Below, in pieces: positions 56,787-64,000 of a stretch of 64,000 nt of DNA. This stretch comes from Rhodospirillaceae bacterium UBA1479. GTDB lineage: Bacteria; Pseudomonadota; Alphaproteobacteria; Rhodospirillales; Casp-alpha2. A program made the position numbers and the translations under genes. A model generated the notes under the pieces. It had not been told where the DNA came from and did no database searches. It saw only the letters and a list, made by a program, of their open reading frames with translations. Location of the stretch: assembly GCA_002325375.1 (NCBI GenBank), contig DCRZ01000009.1:406156-470155 (forward strand), written 5' to 3'. How positions within the stretch are numbered: position 1 is the first letter of the stretch; each line of letters begins with the position of its first letter.

Positions 56787-59726
56787 ATGGACGACCTTCT
56801 CACTGAATTCCTTACGGAAACCTCGGAAAACTTGGCCGTGCTGGATGTCGAGCTGGTCAAGTTCGAGCAAGAGCCCGACAACAAGGAAATCCTGGGGAAC
56901 ATTTTCCGTTTGGTCCATACCATCAAGGGCACCTGCGGGTTCCTGGGGCTGCCGCGATTGGAATCGGTGGCCCATGCCGGTGAGAACGTGCTCGGCAAAT
57001 TCCGCGACGGCGAGTTGGAGGTCACGCCTGAGGCGGTGACGCTCATTCTCAAATGTCTGGACTGTGTCCGCGACCTGTTGGGCAAGCTTGAGGAAACGGG
57101 GGCCGAACCCGAAGGCGACGATCAGGAATTGATCGACGATCTGAATGCCTATGCGGAAGGCGGCGGCGCCAAGGCCGCACCGGCGGCTCCCGCCGCTGCG
57201 GCTGCCCCTGCCGCGGGCGGTGCCGCCGCGGTCAACGAATTCGGCGCCCCGGTGGCGGCCGAACTGCTGGCCGAGGTCGAGGCCGCGACGGCCCAGGGGG
57301 TGAAGGCCGCGTCTCAGGAGCAGCTGGAGGCCGAATTGGCCGCCGAGCGCGCCGCCGAGGCCGCCAAGGCCGCGACACCGGCGACCAACGAACATGGCGC
57401 CCCCGTGGCCCAGGAACTTTTGGACGAGGTCGAGGCCGCCCAGGTGGCCGGCGCCCGCGCCGCGACGGAAGCGGAACTGCGTGCCGAGATGGAACGGGAG
57501 CGTGAGGCCGAGAAGGCGTCCAAAGCCGGCGTGCCGGCACCCGCCCCATCGAAGGATGCGGAAAAGAAGGACACGGGCAAAGCCGGGGGCGGTGTTGCCG
57601 CATCGTCGATCCGCGTCAACGTCGACGTTCTGGAAGACCTCATGACCCTGGTCTCCGAACTGGTGCTGACCCGCAACCAGCTGCTGCAGATGGTGCGCGG
57701 CCTGGACGACAGCGAATTCACGGTGCCGTTGCAGCGCCTGTCGCATATCACCACGGACCTGCAGGAAGGCGTCATGAAGACGCGCATGCAGCCGATCGGC
57801 AATGCCTGGGCCAAGTTGCCGCGCATCGTGCGCGACCTGGCCGTTGAATCGGGCAAGAAGATCGAACTTGTCATGCTGGGTGCCGAAACGGAATTGGACC
57901 GCCAGGTTCTGGAACTGATCAAGGATCCGTTGACCCATATGGTCCGCAATTCGGCCGACCACGGACTTGAAGACGTCGAGGGGCGCCAGGCCGTCGGTAA
58001 GTCCGACACCGGGACCATCACCCTGAACGCCTACCACGAAGGCGGTCATATCATCATCGAGATCGCCGACGACGGACGTGGCCTGAACATCGACCGCATC
58101 AAACAGAAGGCGCTGGAAAACGGCCTGACGACCGAAGCCGACCTGGGGCAGATGACCGATCAGCAGATCGGCATGTTCATCTTCAAGGCCGGGTTCTCGA
58201 CGGCGGAAAAGATCACCAACGTGTCCGGCCGTGGCGTCGGCATGGACGTGGTGCGCACCAACATCGAGAAAATCGGCGGCACCGTCGAACTGAAGACGAC
58301 GCCGGGCAAGGGCTCGACCTTCACCATCAAGATTCCGCTGACCCTGGCCATCGTCTCGGCCTTGATCGTCGAATGCTGCGGCGAACGCTTCGCCGTGCCG
58401 CAGATCAGCGTTCTGGAACTGGTGCGCGCTTCGGCGCAGTCGGAAAACGCCATCGAGATGATCAACGAATCAGCCGTGCTGCGCCTGCGTGACCGGTTGC
58501 TGCCGCTGATTTCGCTGCGTGAATTGCTGCGCCTGCAGGACCCGCCCGAAGCCGAAAAGAGCAACGGTTCCGGTAAGGACGAGGACGCGGCGCCGAAAAC
58601 CACCGACGCCCTGGTGGCGGAAGCGATCGCCGACGACGAGGAAGTGTTCATCGTCGTCACCCAGGTCGGTTCCAACACCTTCGGCATCATCGTCGACCGC
58701 GTGTTCGATACCGAGGAAATCGTGGTCAAGCCGGTGGCGCCCATCCTGCGCGACATCACTTTTTATTCGGGCAACACGATCCTCGGCGACGGCAGCGTGA
58801 TCATGATCCTGGACCCCAACGGCATCGCAGAGGCCGCCGGGGAAATGGATACCGAGCATCGCTCGGAAGCCGATATCCAGGCCGTGTCGACGGACGAAGA
58901 AACGACGTCCCTGCTGGTGTTCCGCGCCGGCGGACCGGAGCTCAAGGCGGTGCCGCTGGCCCTGGTCGCGCGGCTTGAAGAGATCGACATGTCCGAGACC
59001 GAAACCTCGCATGGCCAGGTCATGGTGCAGTACCGCGAACAACTGATGCCGCTGATCCCGTTTGCCGCCACTCATAAGTTCAAGGAAACCGGCCGTCAGC
59101 CGATCCTGGTGTTTACCGACCGCGAACGCTCCATGGGCCTGGTCGTGGACGAGATCGTCGATATCGTCGACGACCGCCTGAAGATCGAACTGACCACGGA
59201 TATTCCGGGCTTGATCGGCAGTGCCGTCATCGCCGGCAAGGCGACGGACGTGATCGACGCGGGCTACTTCCTGACCCAGGCATTCTCCGATTGGTTCGGC
59301 TCTGCCGACAGCGCGGAAATCGAAAGTGCTTCGGGGGGGCGGCGTCGCGCGCTTTTGATCGATGACAGCCCGTTTTTCCGCAATCTTCTGGCGCCGCTGC
59401 TGTCGGTCGCGGGATGGCAGGTCACGGCGCTGCAAAGCGCCCAGGAGGCGCTTTCCATGCGTGATAAGGGAGCGGCCTTCGACGTCATCATTTCCGACAT
59501 CGAAATGCCCGGCATGAACGGTTTCGAATTCGCGAACGAGGTTCGGCGCGGCGGGGCCTGGGAAAAGGTGCCCATGGTGGCGCTGTCGGCCCGCGCCACG
59601 AGCGCCGATTTCGAACGCGGACGTGACGCGGGTTTTAATGATTACGTGGCGAAATTCGACCGTGAGGCCCTGGTGTCCAGTCTGGCGCAGACTGTCGCGG
59701 GGGCGGCATCCGGCCGTACTAGCTAG
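56787..59726 (+). CDS. cheA: Chemotaxis hybrid histidine kinase CheA
   Basis: A 979-residue CheA with a receiver domain at its end. Domains in order: Hpt (1-110, phospho-His about 44 in FRLVHTIKGTCGFLG), linker (110-275), dimerisation and HATPase (about 275-515; NSADHGLED, DDGRGLN, GRGVGMDVVRTN), first CheW-like domain (about 520-690), second CheW-like domain (about 705-845) and receiver (about 851-975, Asp about 904 in VIISDIEMPGMNG). Two unusual features are a tandem repeat in the linker (NEFGAPVAAELL at about 150 and NEHGAPVAQELL at about 201) and two CheW domains. AGGAG stands 8 nt before the ATG. It opens the cheA-Y-B-R run. Confidence 0.95.
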   Translation: MDDLLTEFLTETSENLAVLDVELVKFEQEPDNKEILGNIFRLVHTIKGTCGFLGLPRLESVAHAGENVLGKFRDGELEVTPEAVTLILKCLDCVRDLLGKLEETGAEPEGDDQELIDDLNAYAEGGGAKAAPAAPAAAAAPAAGGAAAVNEFGAPVAAELLAEVEAATAQGVKAASQEQLEAELAAERAAEAAKAATPATNEHGAPVAQELLDEVEAAQVAGARAATEAELRAEMEREREAEKASKAGVPAPAPSKDAEKKDTGKAGGGVAASSIRVNVDVLEDLMTLVSELVLTRNQLLQMVRGLDDSEFTVPLQRLSHITTDLQEGVMKTRMQPIGNAWAKLPRIVRDLAVESGKKIELVMLGAETELDRQVLELIKDPLTHMVRNSADHGLEDVEGRQAVGKSDTGTITLNAYHEGGHIIIEIADDGRGLNIDRIKQKALENGLTTEADLGQMTDQQIGMFIFKAGFSTAEKITNVSGRGVGMDVVRTNIEKIGGTVELKTTPGKGSTFTIKIPLTLAIVSALIVECCGERFAVPQISVLELVRASAQSENAIEMINESAVLRLRDRLLPLISLRELLRLQDPPEAEKSNGSGKDEDAAPKTTDALVAEAIADDEEVFIVVTQVGSNTFGIIVDRVFDTEEIVVKPVAPILRDITFYSGNTILGDGSVIMILDPNGIAEAAGEMDTEHRSEADIQAVSTDEETTSLLVFRAGGPELKAVPLALVARLEEIDMSETETSHGQVMVQYREQLMPLIPFAATHKFKETGRQPILVFTDRERSMGLVVDEIVDIVDDRLKIELTTDIPGLIGSAVIAGKATDVIDAGYFLTQAFSDWFGSADSAEIESASGGRRRALLIDDSPFFRNLLAPLLSVAGWQVTALQSAQEALSMRDKGAAFDVIISDIEMPGMNGFEFANEVRRGGAWEKVPMVALSARATSADFERGRDAGFNDYVAKFDREALVSSLAQTVAGAASGRTS

Positions 59727-59902
59727 GGTTTCAGCCGATCGGACGAAACGCATGGCGTAAGGATCGTTATTGCGATATCAGCATAAGTCCTGTTATCCAG
59801 GTTGGTGCAGTCGGCATCTGGGAATGCAGGGAAACTTACGGATGATGGCCGATGTAACGGTGGTCCGTATGCAACCGAAGACGAACTGACGCGGGTGGGC
59901 TA

Positions 59903-60268
59903 ATGAAATCTTGTCTGATCGTTGACGACTCGAAAGTAATCCGGATGGTCGCGCGGAAAATCCTCGAAGAACTCAGTTTCGAGACGATTGAGGCGGCTGA
60001 TGGCCAGGAAGCTCTGGATGCATGCAAACAAAAGCTGCCCGATGCCGTGTTGCTTGACTGGAACATGCCGGTGATGAGCGGCATCGAGTTTTTGCGGGAA
60101 TTGCGCGCGCTGCCCGGTGGCGGCGGCCCGATCGTCGTATTCTGCACCACTGAAAACGACATCCAGCATATCCAGGAAGCGATCGAAGCTGGTGCGAATG
60201 AATACATCATGAAGCCATTCGACAGCGAGATTATTCAAGCGAAGTTCTCGCAGGTCGGCCTTCTTTAA
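59903..60268 (+). CDS. cheY: CheY-type response regulator
   Basis: A 121-residue single receiver domain. The acidic pair is VDDS (about residues 8-9), the phospho-Asp is in LLDWNMPVMSG (about 52), the switch Thr in VFCTTEND (about 85) and the Lys in IMKPFD (about 103). No output domain follows, so it should act by binding, most likely to the flagellar switch protein FliM. It lies between cheA (176 nt upstream) and cheB (62 nt downstream), fitting CheY. Confidence 0.92.
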   Translation: MKSCLIVDDSKVIRMVARKILEELSFETIEAADGQEALDACKQKLPDAVLLDWNMPVMSGIEFLRELRALPGGGGPIVVFCTTENDIQHIQEAIEAGANEYIMKPFDSEIIQAKFSQVGLL

Positions 60269-60300
60269 CTGTCTGCCGACCAACGGACGGTGGATGTGGT

Positions 60301-60317
60301 TTATCGCGACGCGATAA
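60301..60317. promoter_or_regulatory. 17-bp palindrome just before cheB
   Basis: TTATCGCG and CGCGATAA flank a central A. It stands 14 nt before the cheB ATG, overlapping its AAGGGG ribosome-binding region on one side. It could be an operator for an internal promoter or an RNA stem that controls cheB translation. Confidence 0.5.
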
Positions 60318-60330
60318 TAAGGGGTTACGG

Positions 60331-61440
60331 ATGACGAGTGACGAAGTCCGCGTCATGTTGGTCGACGATTCCGCCGTGATCCGCGGCCTGATCGCGCGCA
60401 TGATCGAGGGCGAGCCGGGTTTGCGCATCGCGGCGTCGGTCGGCAACGGCCAGATGGCCGTTGACCGCCTGAAGGCGCATCCCGTCGACGTCATCATTCT
60501 GGACATCGAAATGCCGGTGATGGACGGCCTGACGGCGCTCCCGAAGCTTTTGGAGATCAAACCCGACGTCAAAATCATCATGGCGTCGACCCTGACGGAA
60601 AAGAATGCCGAGATCAGCCTGCGCGCCCTTCAGGCCGGGGCCACGGACTATGTACCGAAGCCGACGGCAACCCGCGAAATTTCCGGCAGCGACACCTTCA
60701 AGCAGGAACTTCTGGAAAAGATCCGTCAACTCGGCCTGGTCAGCAGGCGCGCCGCATCGACGCCGGGTGCCGCCACGGCCAGTCCTGTGCCCAAGGAGCG
60801 GATGGCCAAGCCGCTTTACGACAAACAAGTGCAATTACGGACGGGCGGCGGAACGGCCCGCCCGCGTATTTTGGCGGTCGGCAGTTCAACCGGCGGGCCG
60901 CAGGCCCTGTTCCAGTTGTTCAAGGACATCCGGCCGGACATCAACATGCCGGTGATGGTGACCCAGCACATGCCGGCGACCTTCACCGCCATCCTGGCCG
61001 AGCATATCGCCAAGTCCACCGGCTGGCCCTGCACGGAGGCCGCCGATGGCGTGCCGCTGGAGGCCGGGCATATCTACATTGCGCCGGGCAATTTTCACAT
61101 GACGGTCGAACGGTCCGGGGCGGGTATGGTGATCCGCACCAACCAGGATCCGCCAGAGAATTTCTGCCGGCCTTCCGTCGATCCCATGTTGCGTTCGATT
61201 GCCGCCGAATTCGGTGGTGCGGTGCTGACGGTTATTCTCACAGGCATGGGGCATGACGGTCGCGATGGCGCCAAGGTTGTGGCCGAGGCCGGTGGGACGG
61301 TTCTGGCCCAGGACGAGGCGTCGAGCGTCGTTTGGGGCATGCCGGGGGCGGTCGCCACGGCCGGGTTGTGCGAGGCGGTCCTGCCGCTCAATGACTTGGG
61401 TCCACATGTCATGAACAAGCTACGTACGAGGGCCGCATGA
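60331..61440 (+). CDS. cheB: Chemotaxis protein-glutamate methylesterase CheB
   Basis: A 369-residue two-domain protein. The N-terminal receiver (1-125) has phospho-Asp in ILDIEMPVMDG (about 58). The C-terminal methylesterase (about 180-365) has the catalytic Ser in VGSSTGGPQAL, the His in VTQHMPATFTA and the Asp in TGMGHDGRDGAK. It removes methyl groups from, and deamidates, chemoreceptors to reset sensitivity. An AAGGGG SD is 7-8 nt before the ATG. It overlaps cheR by 4 bases (ATGA). Confidence 0.96.
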   Translation: MTSDEVRVMLVDDSAVIRGLIARMIEGEPGLRIAASVGNGQMAVDRLKAHPVDVIILDIEMPVMDGLTALPKLLEIKPDVKIIMASTLTEKNAEISLRALQAGATDYVPKPTATREISGSDTFKQELLEKIRQLGLVSRRAASTPGAATASPVPKERMAKPLYDKQVQLRTGGGTARPRILAVGSSTGGPQALFQLFKDIRPDINMPVMVTQHMPATFTAILAEHIAKSTGWPCTEAADGVPLEAGHIYIAPGNFHMTVERSGAGMVIRTNQDPPENFCRPSVDPMLRSIAAEFGGAVLTVILTGMGHDGRDGAKVVAEAGGTVLAQDEASSVVWGMPGAVATAGLCEAVLPLNDLGPHVMNKLRTRAA

Positions 61441-62252
61441 AACCGGATGATTTCCAGTTCATGTCGACGATGCTGAAGCAGCGCTCGGGCCTGGTCCTGA
61501 ACGAGGACAAGGCCTATCTGCTGGAAAGCCGCCTGATGCCCGTGGCCCGTGCCCATAACATCAAGGGCGTCGAGGAACTGATCACGGAAATTCGCAAGTC
61601 CAACAACGAGGCGATGATCGTCGAGGTCATGGAAGCGATGACCACGAATGAATCGTTCTTCTTCCGCGATATCAAGCCTTTCGATCTGTTCCGTGAGCAT
61701 GTCCTGCCGCATATGCTGGAAAAGTGCGCGGCCAAGAAATCCCTGCGCATCTGGTGCGCTGCCGCGTCGAACGGGCAGGAACCCTATTCGCTGGCCATGC
61801 TGTTGAAGGAAGAGGGTGCCAAGCTTTCCGGTTGGCGGGTCGAGATCGTCGGGACCGACATTTCACGCCAGGTTCTGAAGAAGGCGGAAAACGGGCTCTA
61901 TTCCCAGTTCGAGGTGCAGCGCGGTCTGCCCATCACCATGCTGGTCAAGTATTTCGACAAGGTCGATGACCAATGGCAGCTGAAACCCGAAATCCGGAGC
62001 ATGGTTCAGTACAAGTACTATAACCTGCTGGAAAACCTGGCGCCGCTGGGCCATTTCGACGTGGTGTTTTGCCGCAACGTGCTGATCTATTTCGATCAGC
62101 CGACCAAGAGCAAGGTGCTGGCCGGCGTGGCGGACCTGATGCCCGATTACGGCATGCTGTTCCTGGGCGGGGCCGAAACGGTTCTCGGCGTGTCGGACAA
62201 ATTCGCCCCTGTTTCCGGCCAACGCGGCATCTACGCCCTGACCGGCAAATAG
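61437..62252 (+). CDS. cheR: Chemotaxis protein methyltransferase CheR
   Basis: A 271-residue SAM-dependent methyltransferase that methylates chemoreceptor glutamates. The N-terminal helical domain starts MKPDDFQFMSTMLKQRSGL and MTTNESFFFRD is at about residue 62. The SAM-binding motif is RIWCAAASNGQEPYSLAM (about 103-120) and VGTDISRQVLKKAENGLY follows at about 140. FDVVFCRNVLIYFD (about 205) is the motif ending the fold. It overlaps cheB, and the run ends with a strong terminator shared with ctrA. Confidence 0.95.
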   Translation: MKPDDFQFMSTMLKQRSGLVLNEDKAYLLESRLMPVARAHNIKGVEELITEIRKSNNEAMIVEVMEAMTTNESFFFRDIKPFDLFREHVLPHMLEKCAAKKSLRIWCAAASNGQEPYSLAMLLKEEGAKLSGWRVEIVGTDISRQVLKKAENGLYSQFEVQRGLPITMLVKYFDKVDDQWQLKPEIRSMVQYKYYNLLENLAPLGHFDVVFCRNVLIYFDQPTKSKVLAGVADLMPDYGMLFLGGAETVLGVSDKFAPVSGQRGIYALTGK

Positions 62253-62277
62253 ATTTTCTGTCTAAATCCCAACAACA

Positions 62278-62302
62278 AAGAGGCGGGAATGTCCCGCCTC
62301 TT
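62278..62302. terminator. Bidirectional terminator between cheR and ctrA
   Basis: An 11-bp perfect stem (62278-62288 and 62292-62302) with a 3-nt loop is flanked by TTGTT on one side and AACAAC on the other. It serves both the che operon and the convergent ctrA. Confidence 0.9.
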
Positions 62303-62335
62303 GTTCGCTGAACCTTTAAGGATGCTGCCCGGGCG

Positions 62336-63040
62336 TCAGCCGTTGGCAACCGCCTTTTGCGTTGGTTCCGGGTCGCGCAGCACGTAGCCGCGTCCCCAGA
62401 CCGTTTCGATGTAATTCTCGCCGCCGGTCGCCGTCGACAGCTTCTTCCGCAGCTTGCAGATAAACACGTCGATGATCTTCAATTCGGGCTCGTCCATGCC
62501 GTTGTAGAGATGGTTGAGAAACATCTCCTTGGTCAGGGTCGTGCCCTTGCGCAGGCTGAGTAGCTCGAGAATGCCGTATTCCTTGCCGGTCAGATGAATC
62601 GGCTGGCTGTCGACTTCGACGGTCCGGGTATCCAGATTGACCATCAGGCGGCCGGTTTGGATGACCGACTGGGCGTGGCCCTGGGAACGCCGGACGATGG
62701 CCTGAATACGGGCCATCAGTTCTTCCTTGATGAACGGTTTGGTCAGGTAATCGTCGGCGCCGTGGCCGAGCCCCTTGACCTTGCTTTCCGATTCACCCAG
62801 ACCCGACAGGATCAGCACCGGGGTGTTGACCCGGGAATCGCGCAGCCGGCGCAGGACTTCGAACCCGTCCATATCCGGCAGCATGATATCGAGCACGATG
62901 ATGTCGTAATCGTAGAGCTTTCCGATCTCTAACCCGTCCTCGCCCAGGTCGGTCGTATCGACGACCATGTTGGCCGATTCAAGCATCATCTTGACGCTTT
63001 TCTGGGTCGAGGGATCGTCTTCGACGAGCAGCACACGCAT
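62336..63040 (-). CDS. ctrA: Cell-cycle response regulator CtrA
   Basis: A 234-residue OmpR-type regulator. The receiver domain has the acidic pair VEDDP (9-11), phospho-Asp51 in VLDIMLPDMDG and the Lys in LTKPF (about 105). The C-terminal winged helix-turn-helix reads LTGKEYGILELLSLRKGTTL and MFLNHLYNGMDEPELKIIDV, then CKLRKKL, nearly invariant in CtrA. In most alphaproteobacteria CtrA governs motility; in many Rhodospirillales it is not essential. The chpT gene at 55.8 kb supplies its phosphodonor. TTAA-type motifs lie in its upstream region, shared with fliI. Confidence 0.96.
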   Translation of the reverse strand: MRVLLVEDDPSTQKSVKMMLESANMVVDTTDLGEDGLEIGKLYDYDIIVLDIMLPDMDGFEVLRRLRDSRVNTPVLILSGLGESESKVKGLGHGADDYLTKPFIKEELMARIQAIVRRSQGHAQSVIQTGRLMVNLDTRTVEVDSQPIHLTGKEYGILELLSLRKGTTLTKEMFLNHLYNGMDEPELKIIDVFICKLRKKLSTATGGENYIETVWGRGYVLRDPEPTQKAVANG

Positions 63041-63064
63041 GAACGGCCTCCTTAATCGGACGCA

Positions 63065-63154
63065 TTAACCTTTGTTAACCATAACCTCCGTGGCGAATCG
63101 GCGCAAGTTGACGGACTGTCCCCAGGAATATTTCGTTATTAAGCAGAGGCTTAA
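63065..63154. promoter_or_regulatory. Cluster of TTAA half-sites (possible CtrA boxes) between ctrA and fliI
   Basis: TTAA (63065-63068) and TTAACCAT (63075-63082) lie 25-45 nt upstream of ctrA; a second pair of TTAA occurs at 63139-63142 and 63151-63154. The classical CtrA site is TTAA-N7-TTAA; the spacings here are 6 and 8, so the match is imperfect. TTAACCAT alone is a known CtrA half-site pattern. Autoregulation and control of fliI are plausible. Confidence 0.45.
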
Positions 63155-63227
63155 CACTCCATCAACCGTTGTCCGTGATAGTATGGTCAGGCAATAAAAA
63201 CGGTATTCGGATTCGCGGTCAAAGCGC

Positions 63228-64000
63228 TTGTACACGTTCGTCAATGACATTCTGAATGAAGTCGACCGGCACACCGGGCAGGTTTACTTTGGCCGGGTCG
63301 CAAACATCGTCGGCCTGTTGGTCGAGGTCGAGGGCCTTCAGGGCGCTGTCTCCGTTTCCGACCATTGCGACATCACCACCAAGAACGGCAGCATCGTTCC
63401 CTGCGAGGTCGTCGGGTTCCGCGACGGCAAGGCGCTGGTCATGCCGTTCGGCGCTGTCGACGGCATCGGCATGGGCTGCAAGGTCGAGGTCGGCGCGTCG
63501 GAGCCGGTCATCTATCCGATTGAGGCCTGGCTGGGCCGTGTCATCGACGCCTTCGGCCGGCCGATCGACGGCAAGGGGCCGCTGCCCACGGGCTCGACCC
63601 CTTATCCGATCCACACGGCACCGCCGCCCGCCCATGAACGCTCACGGATCGGCGGCAAGGTCGATCTCGGCGTGCGTGCCATGAACACTTTCCTGACCTG
63701 CTGTCGCGGGCAGCGGCTTGGCATTTTCGCCGGGTCTGGGGTCGGCAAATCGACGTTGTTGTCGATGATGGCGCGCAACACGGATGCCGAGGTCAGCGTG
63801 ATCGGCCTGGTCGGTGAACGCGGCCGCGAGGCCCGTGAGTTCATCGAGGATCATTTGGGCGAAGAAGGCCTGAAACGTTCCGTGGTCGTCGTTGCAACCT
63901 CGGACGAGCCGCCCCTGGTACGCCGGCAGGCCGCCTTTATGACCATGGCGGTGGCGGAATTTTTCCGTGACTGCGGCGCCAACGTGCTGTGCCTGATGGA
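63228..64000 (+). CDS. fliI: Flagellum-specific ATP synthase FliI (N-terminal part, cut by window end)
   Basis: The ATPase that powers the flagellar type III export apparatus. About 257 codons are visible. The N-terminal beta-barrel domain (VYFGRVANIVGLLVEVEGLQ) is followed by the P-loop FAGSGVGKSTLLS, then VIGLVGERGREAREFIEDHL, a FliI/SctN-type motif that separates it from F1 beta subunits. There is no ATG in a good place: TTG at 63228, giving (M)YTFVNDILNEVDRHTG, is the best start but has no clear SD. It is divergent from ctrA across about 190 nt and continues beyond 64000. Confidence 0.92.
   Translation, partial: MYTFVNDILNEVDRHTGQVYFGRVANIVGLLVEVEGLQGAVSVSDHCDITTKNGSIVPCEVVGFRDGKALVMPFGAVDGIGMGCKVEVGASEPVIYPIEAWLGRVIDAFGRPIDGKGPLPTGSTPYPIHTAPPPAHERSRIGGKVDLGVRAMNTFLTCCRGQRLGIFAGSGVGKSTLLSMMARNTDAEVSVIGLVGERGREAREFIEDHLGEEGLKRSVVVVATSDEPPLVRRQAAFMTMAVAEFFRDCGANVLCLM

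Noticed and set aside
59727..59902. A missed cheW between cheA and cheY
   Set aside because: The 176 bases are too few for CheW and hold only a 21-codon ORF without motif.
1..64000. CRISPR arrays, tRNA or rRNA genes, insertion sequences and prophage genes
   Set aside because: I looked for spaced direct repeats, tRNA-like clover-leaf ends with TTCGA loops, rRNA core sequence, and transposase or integrase motifs, and saw none. A tool such as tRNAscan-SE or barrnap would settle the RNA question.

Overview
The window is GC-rich, densely coded DNA from an alphaproteobacterium, most likely of the Rhodospirillales (Rhodospirillaceae or Thalassospiraceae type). The lineage call is inference. It rests on a ChpT-type histidine phosphotransferase, a CtrA master regulator divergent from fliI, an EcfG-type (GGAAC-N16-CGTT) promoter, the DUF952-pyrD gene pair, and the DUF3305/DUF3306 genes in a formate dehydrogenase cluster. 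I saw no rRNA, tRNA, insertion sequence, prophage or CRISPR array.

Layout. (1) 1-1.5 kb: the 5' end of a cold-shock protein gene and a DUF481 outer-membrane protein. (2) 1.7-9.8 kb: a fatty-acid or acyl-CoA catabolic cluster with acyl-CoA dehydrogenase, acyl-CoA ligase, a ThDP-dependent lyase, an enoyl-CoA hydratase/3-hydroxyacyl-CoA dehydrogenase fusion and a thiolase. (3) 9.8-24.8 kb: signalling, stress and housekeeping genes. These include an MHYT/PAS histidine kinase, an ECF sigma factor next to an EcfG-type promoter, a superoxide dismutase, an RhlE-like helicase, a zinc-dependent phospholipase-C-like protein, a response regulator, PhnN, and a frameshifted O-methyltransferase. (4) 25-34.3 kb: pyrD, NAD kinase, transporters, a TauD-type dioxygenase with a divergent IclR regulator and a clear operator-like palindrome, and a 32-residue small-protein gene with its own SD and a very clean terminator. 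(5) 34.4-55.4 kb: a large formate dehydrogenase (FDH) and molybdenum-cofactor region. It holds moaA, a polyferredoxin, fdhD, mobA, DUF3305, DUF3306, a TorD-like chaperone, a small Tat-target protein, a periplasmic quinone-linked FDH (alpha, beta, small lipoprotein, cytochrome b gamma), and, facing it, a cytoplasmic NAD-linked FDH with fused gamma-beta subunits. Two unrecognised small genes lie between the two enzymes. (6) 55.8-64 kb: chpT, a chemotaxis operon (hybrid cheA, cheY, cheB, cheR; no cheW), then ctrA divergent from fliI (cut by the window end).

How the genes work together. The FDH region is a nearly self-contained formate module: cofactor synthesis (MoaA, MobA), sulfuration (FdhD), insertion and Tat proofreading (TorD-like), and two enzymes. 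One should oxidise formate in the periplasm and feed electrons to quinone through cytochrome b. The other should make NADH in the cytoplasm. The last region joins the phosphorelay that controls CtrA (ChpT) to the chemotaxis and flagellar genes that CtrA commonly regulates.

The least explained items are the small genes: the 32-aa Pro/Gly/Asn protein (30.6 kb), the 46-aa membrane protein behind an EcfG-type promoter (12.8 kb), the 105-aa lipoprotein inside the FDH operon (48.6 kb), the 41-aa membrane peptide antisense to it (50.2 kb), and the 119-aa helical protein between the two FDHs (50.6 kb). All calls come from reading the sequence; no database search was run.
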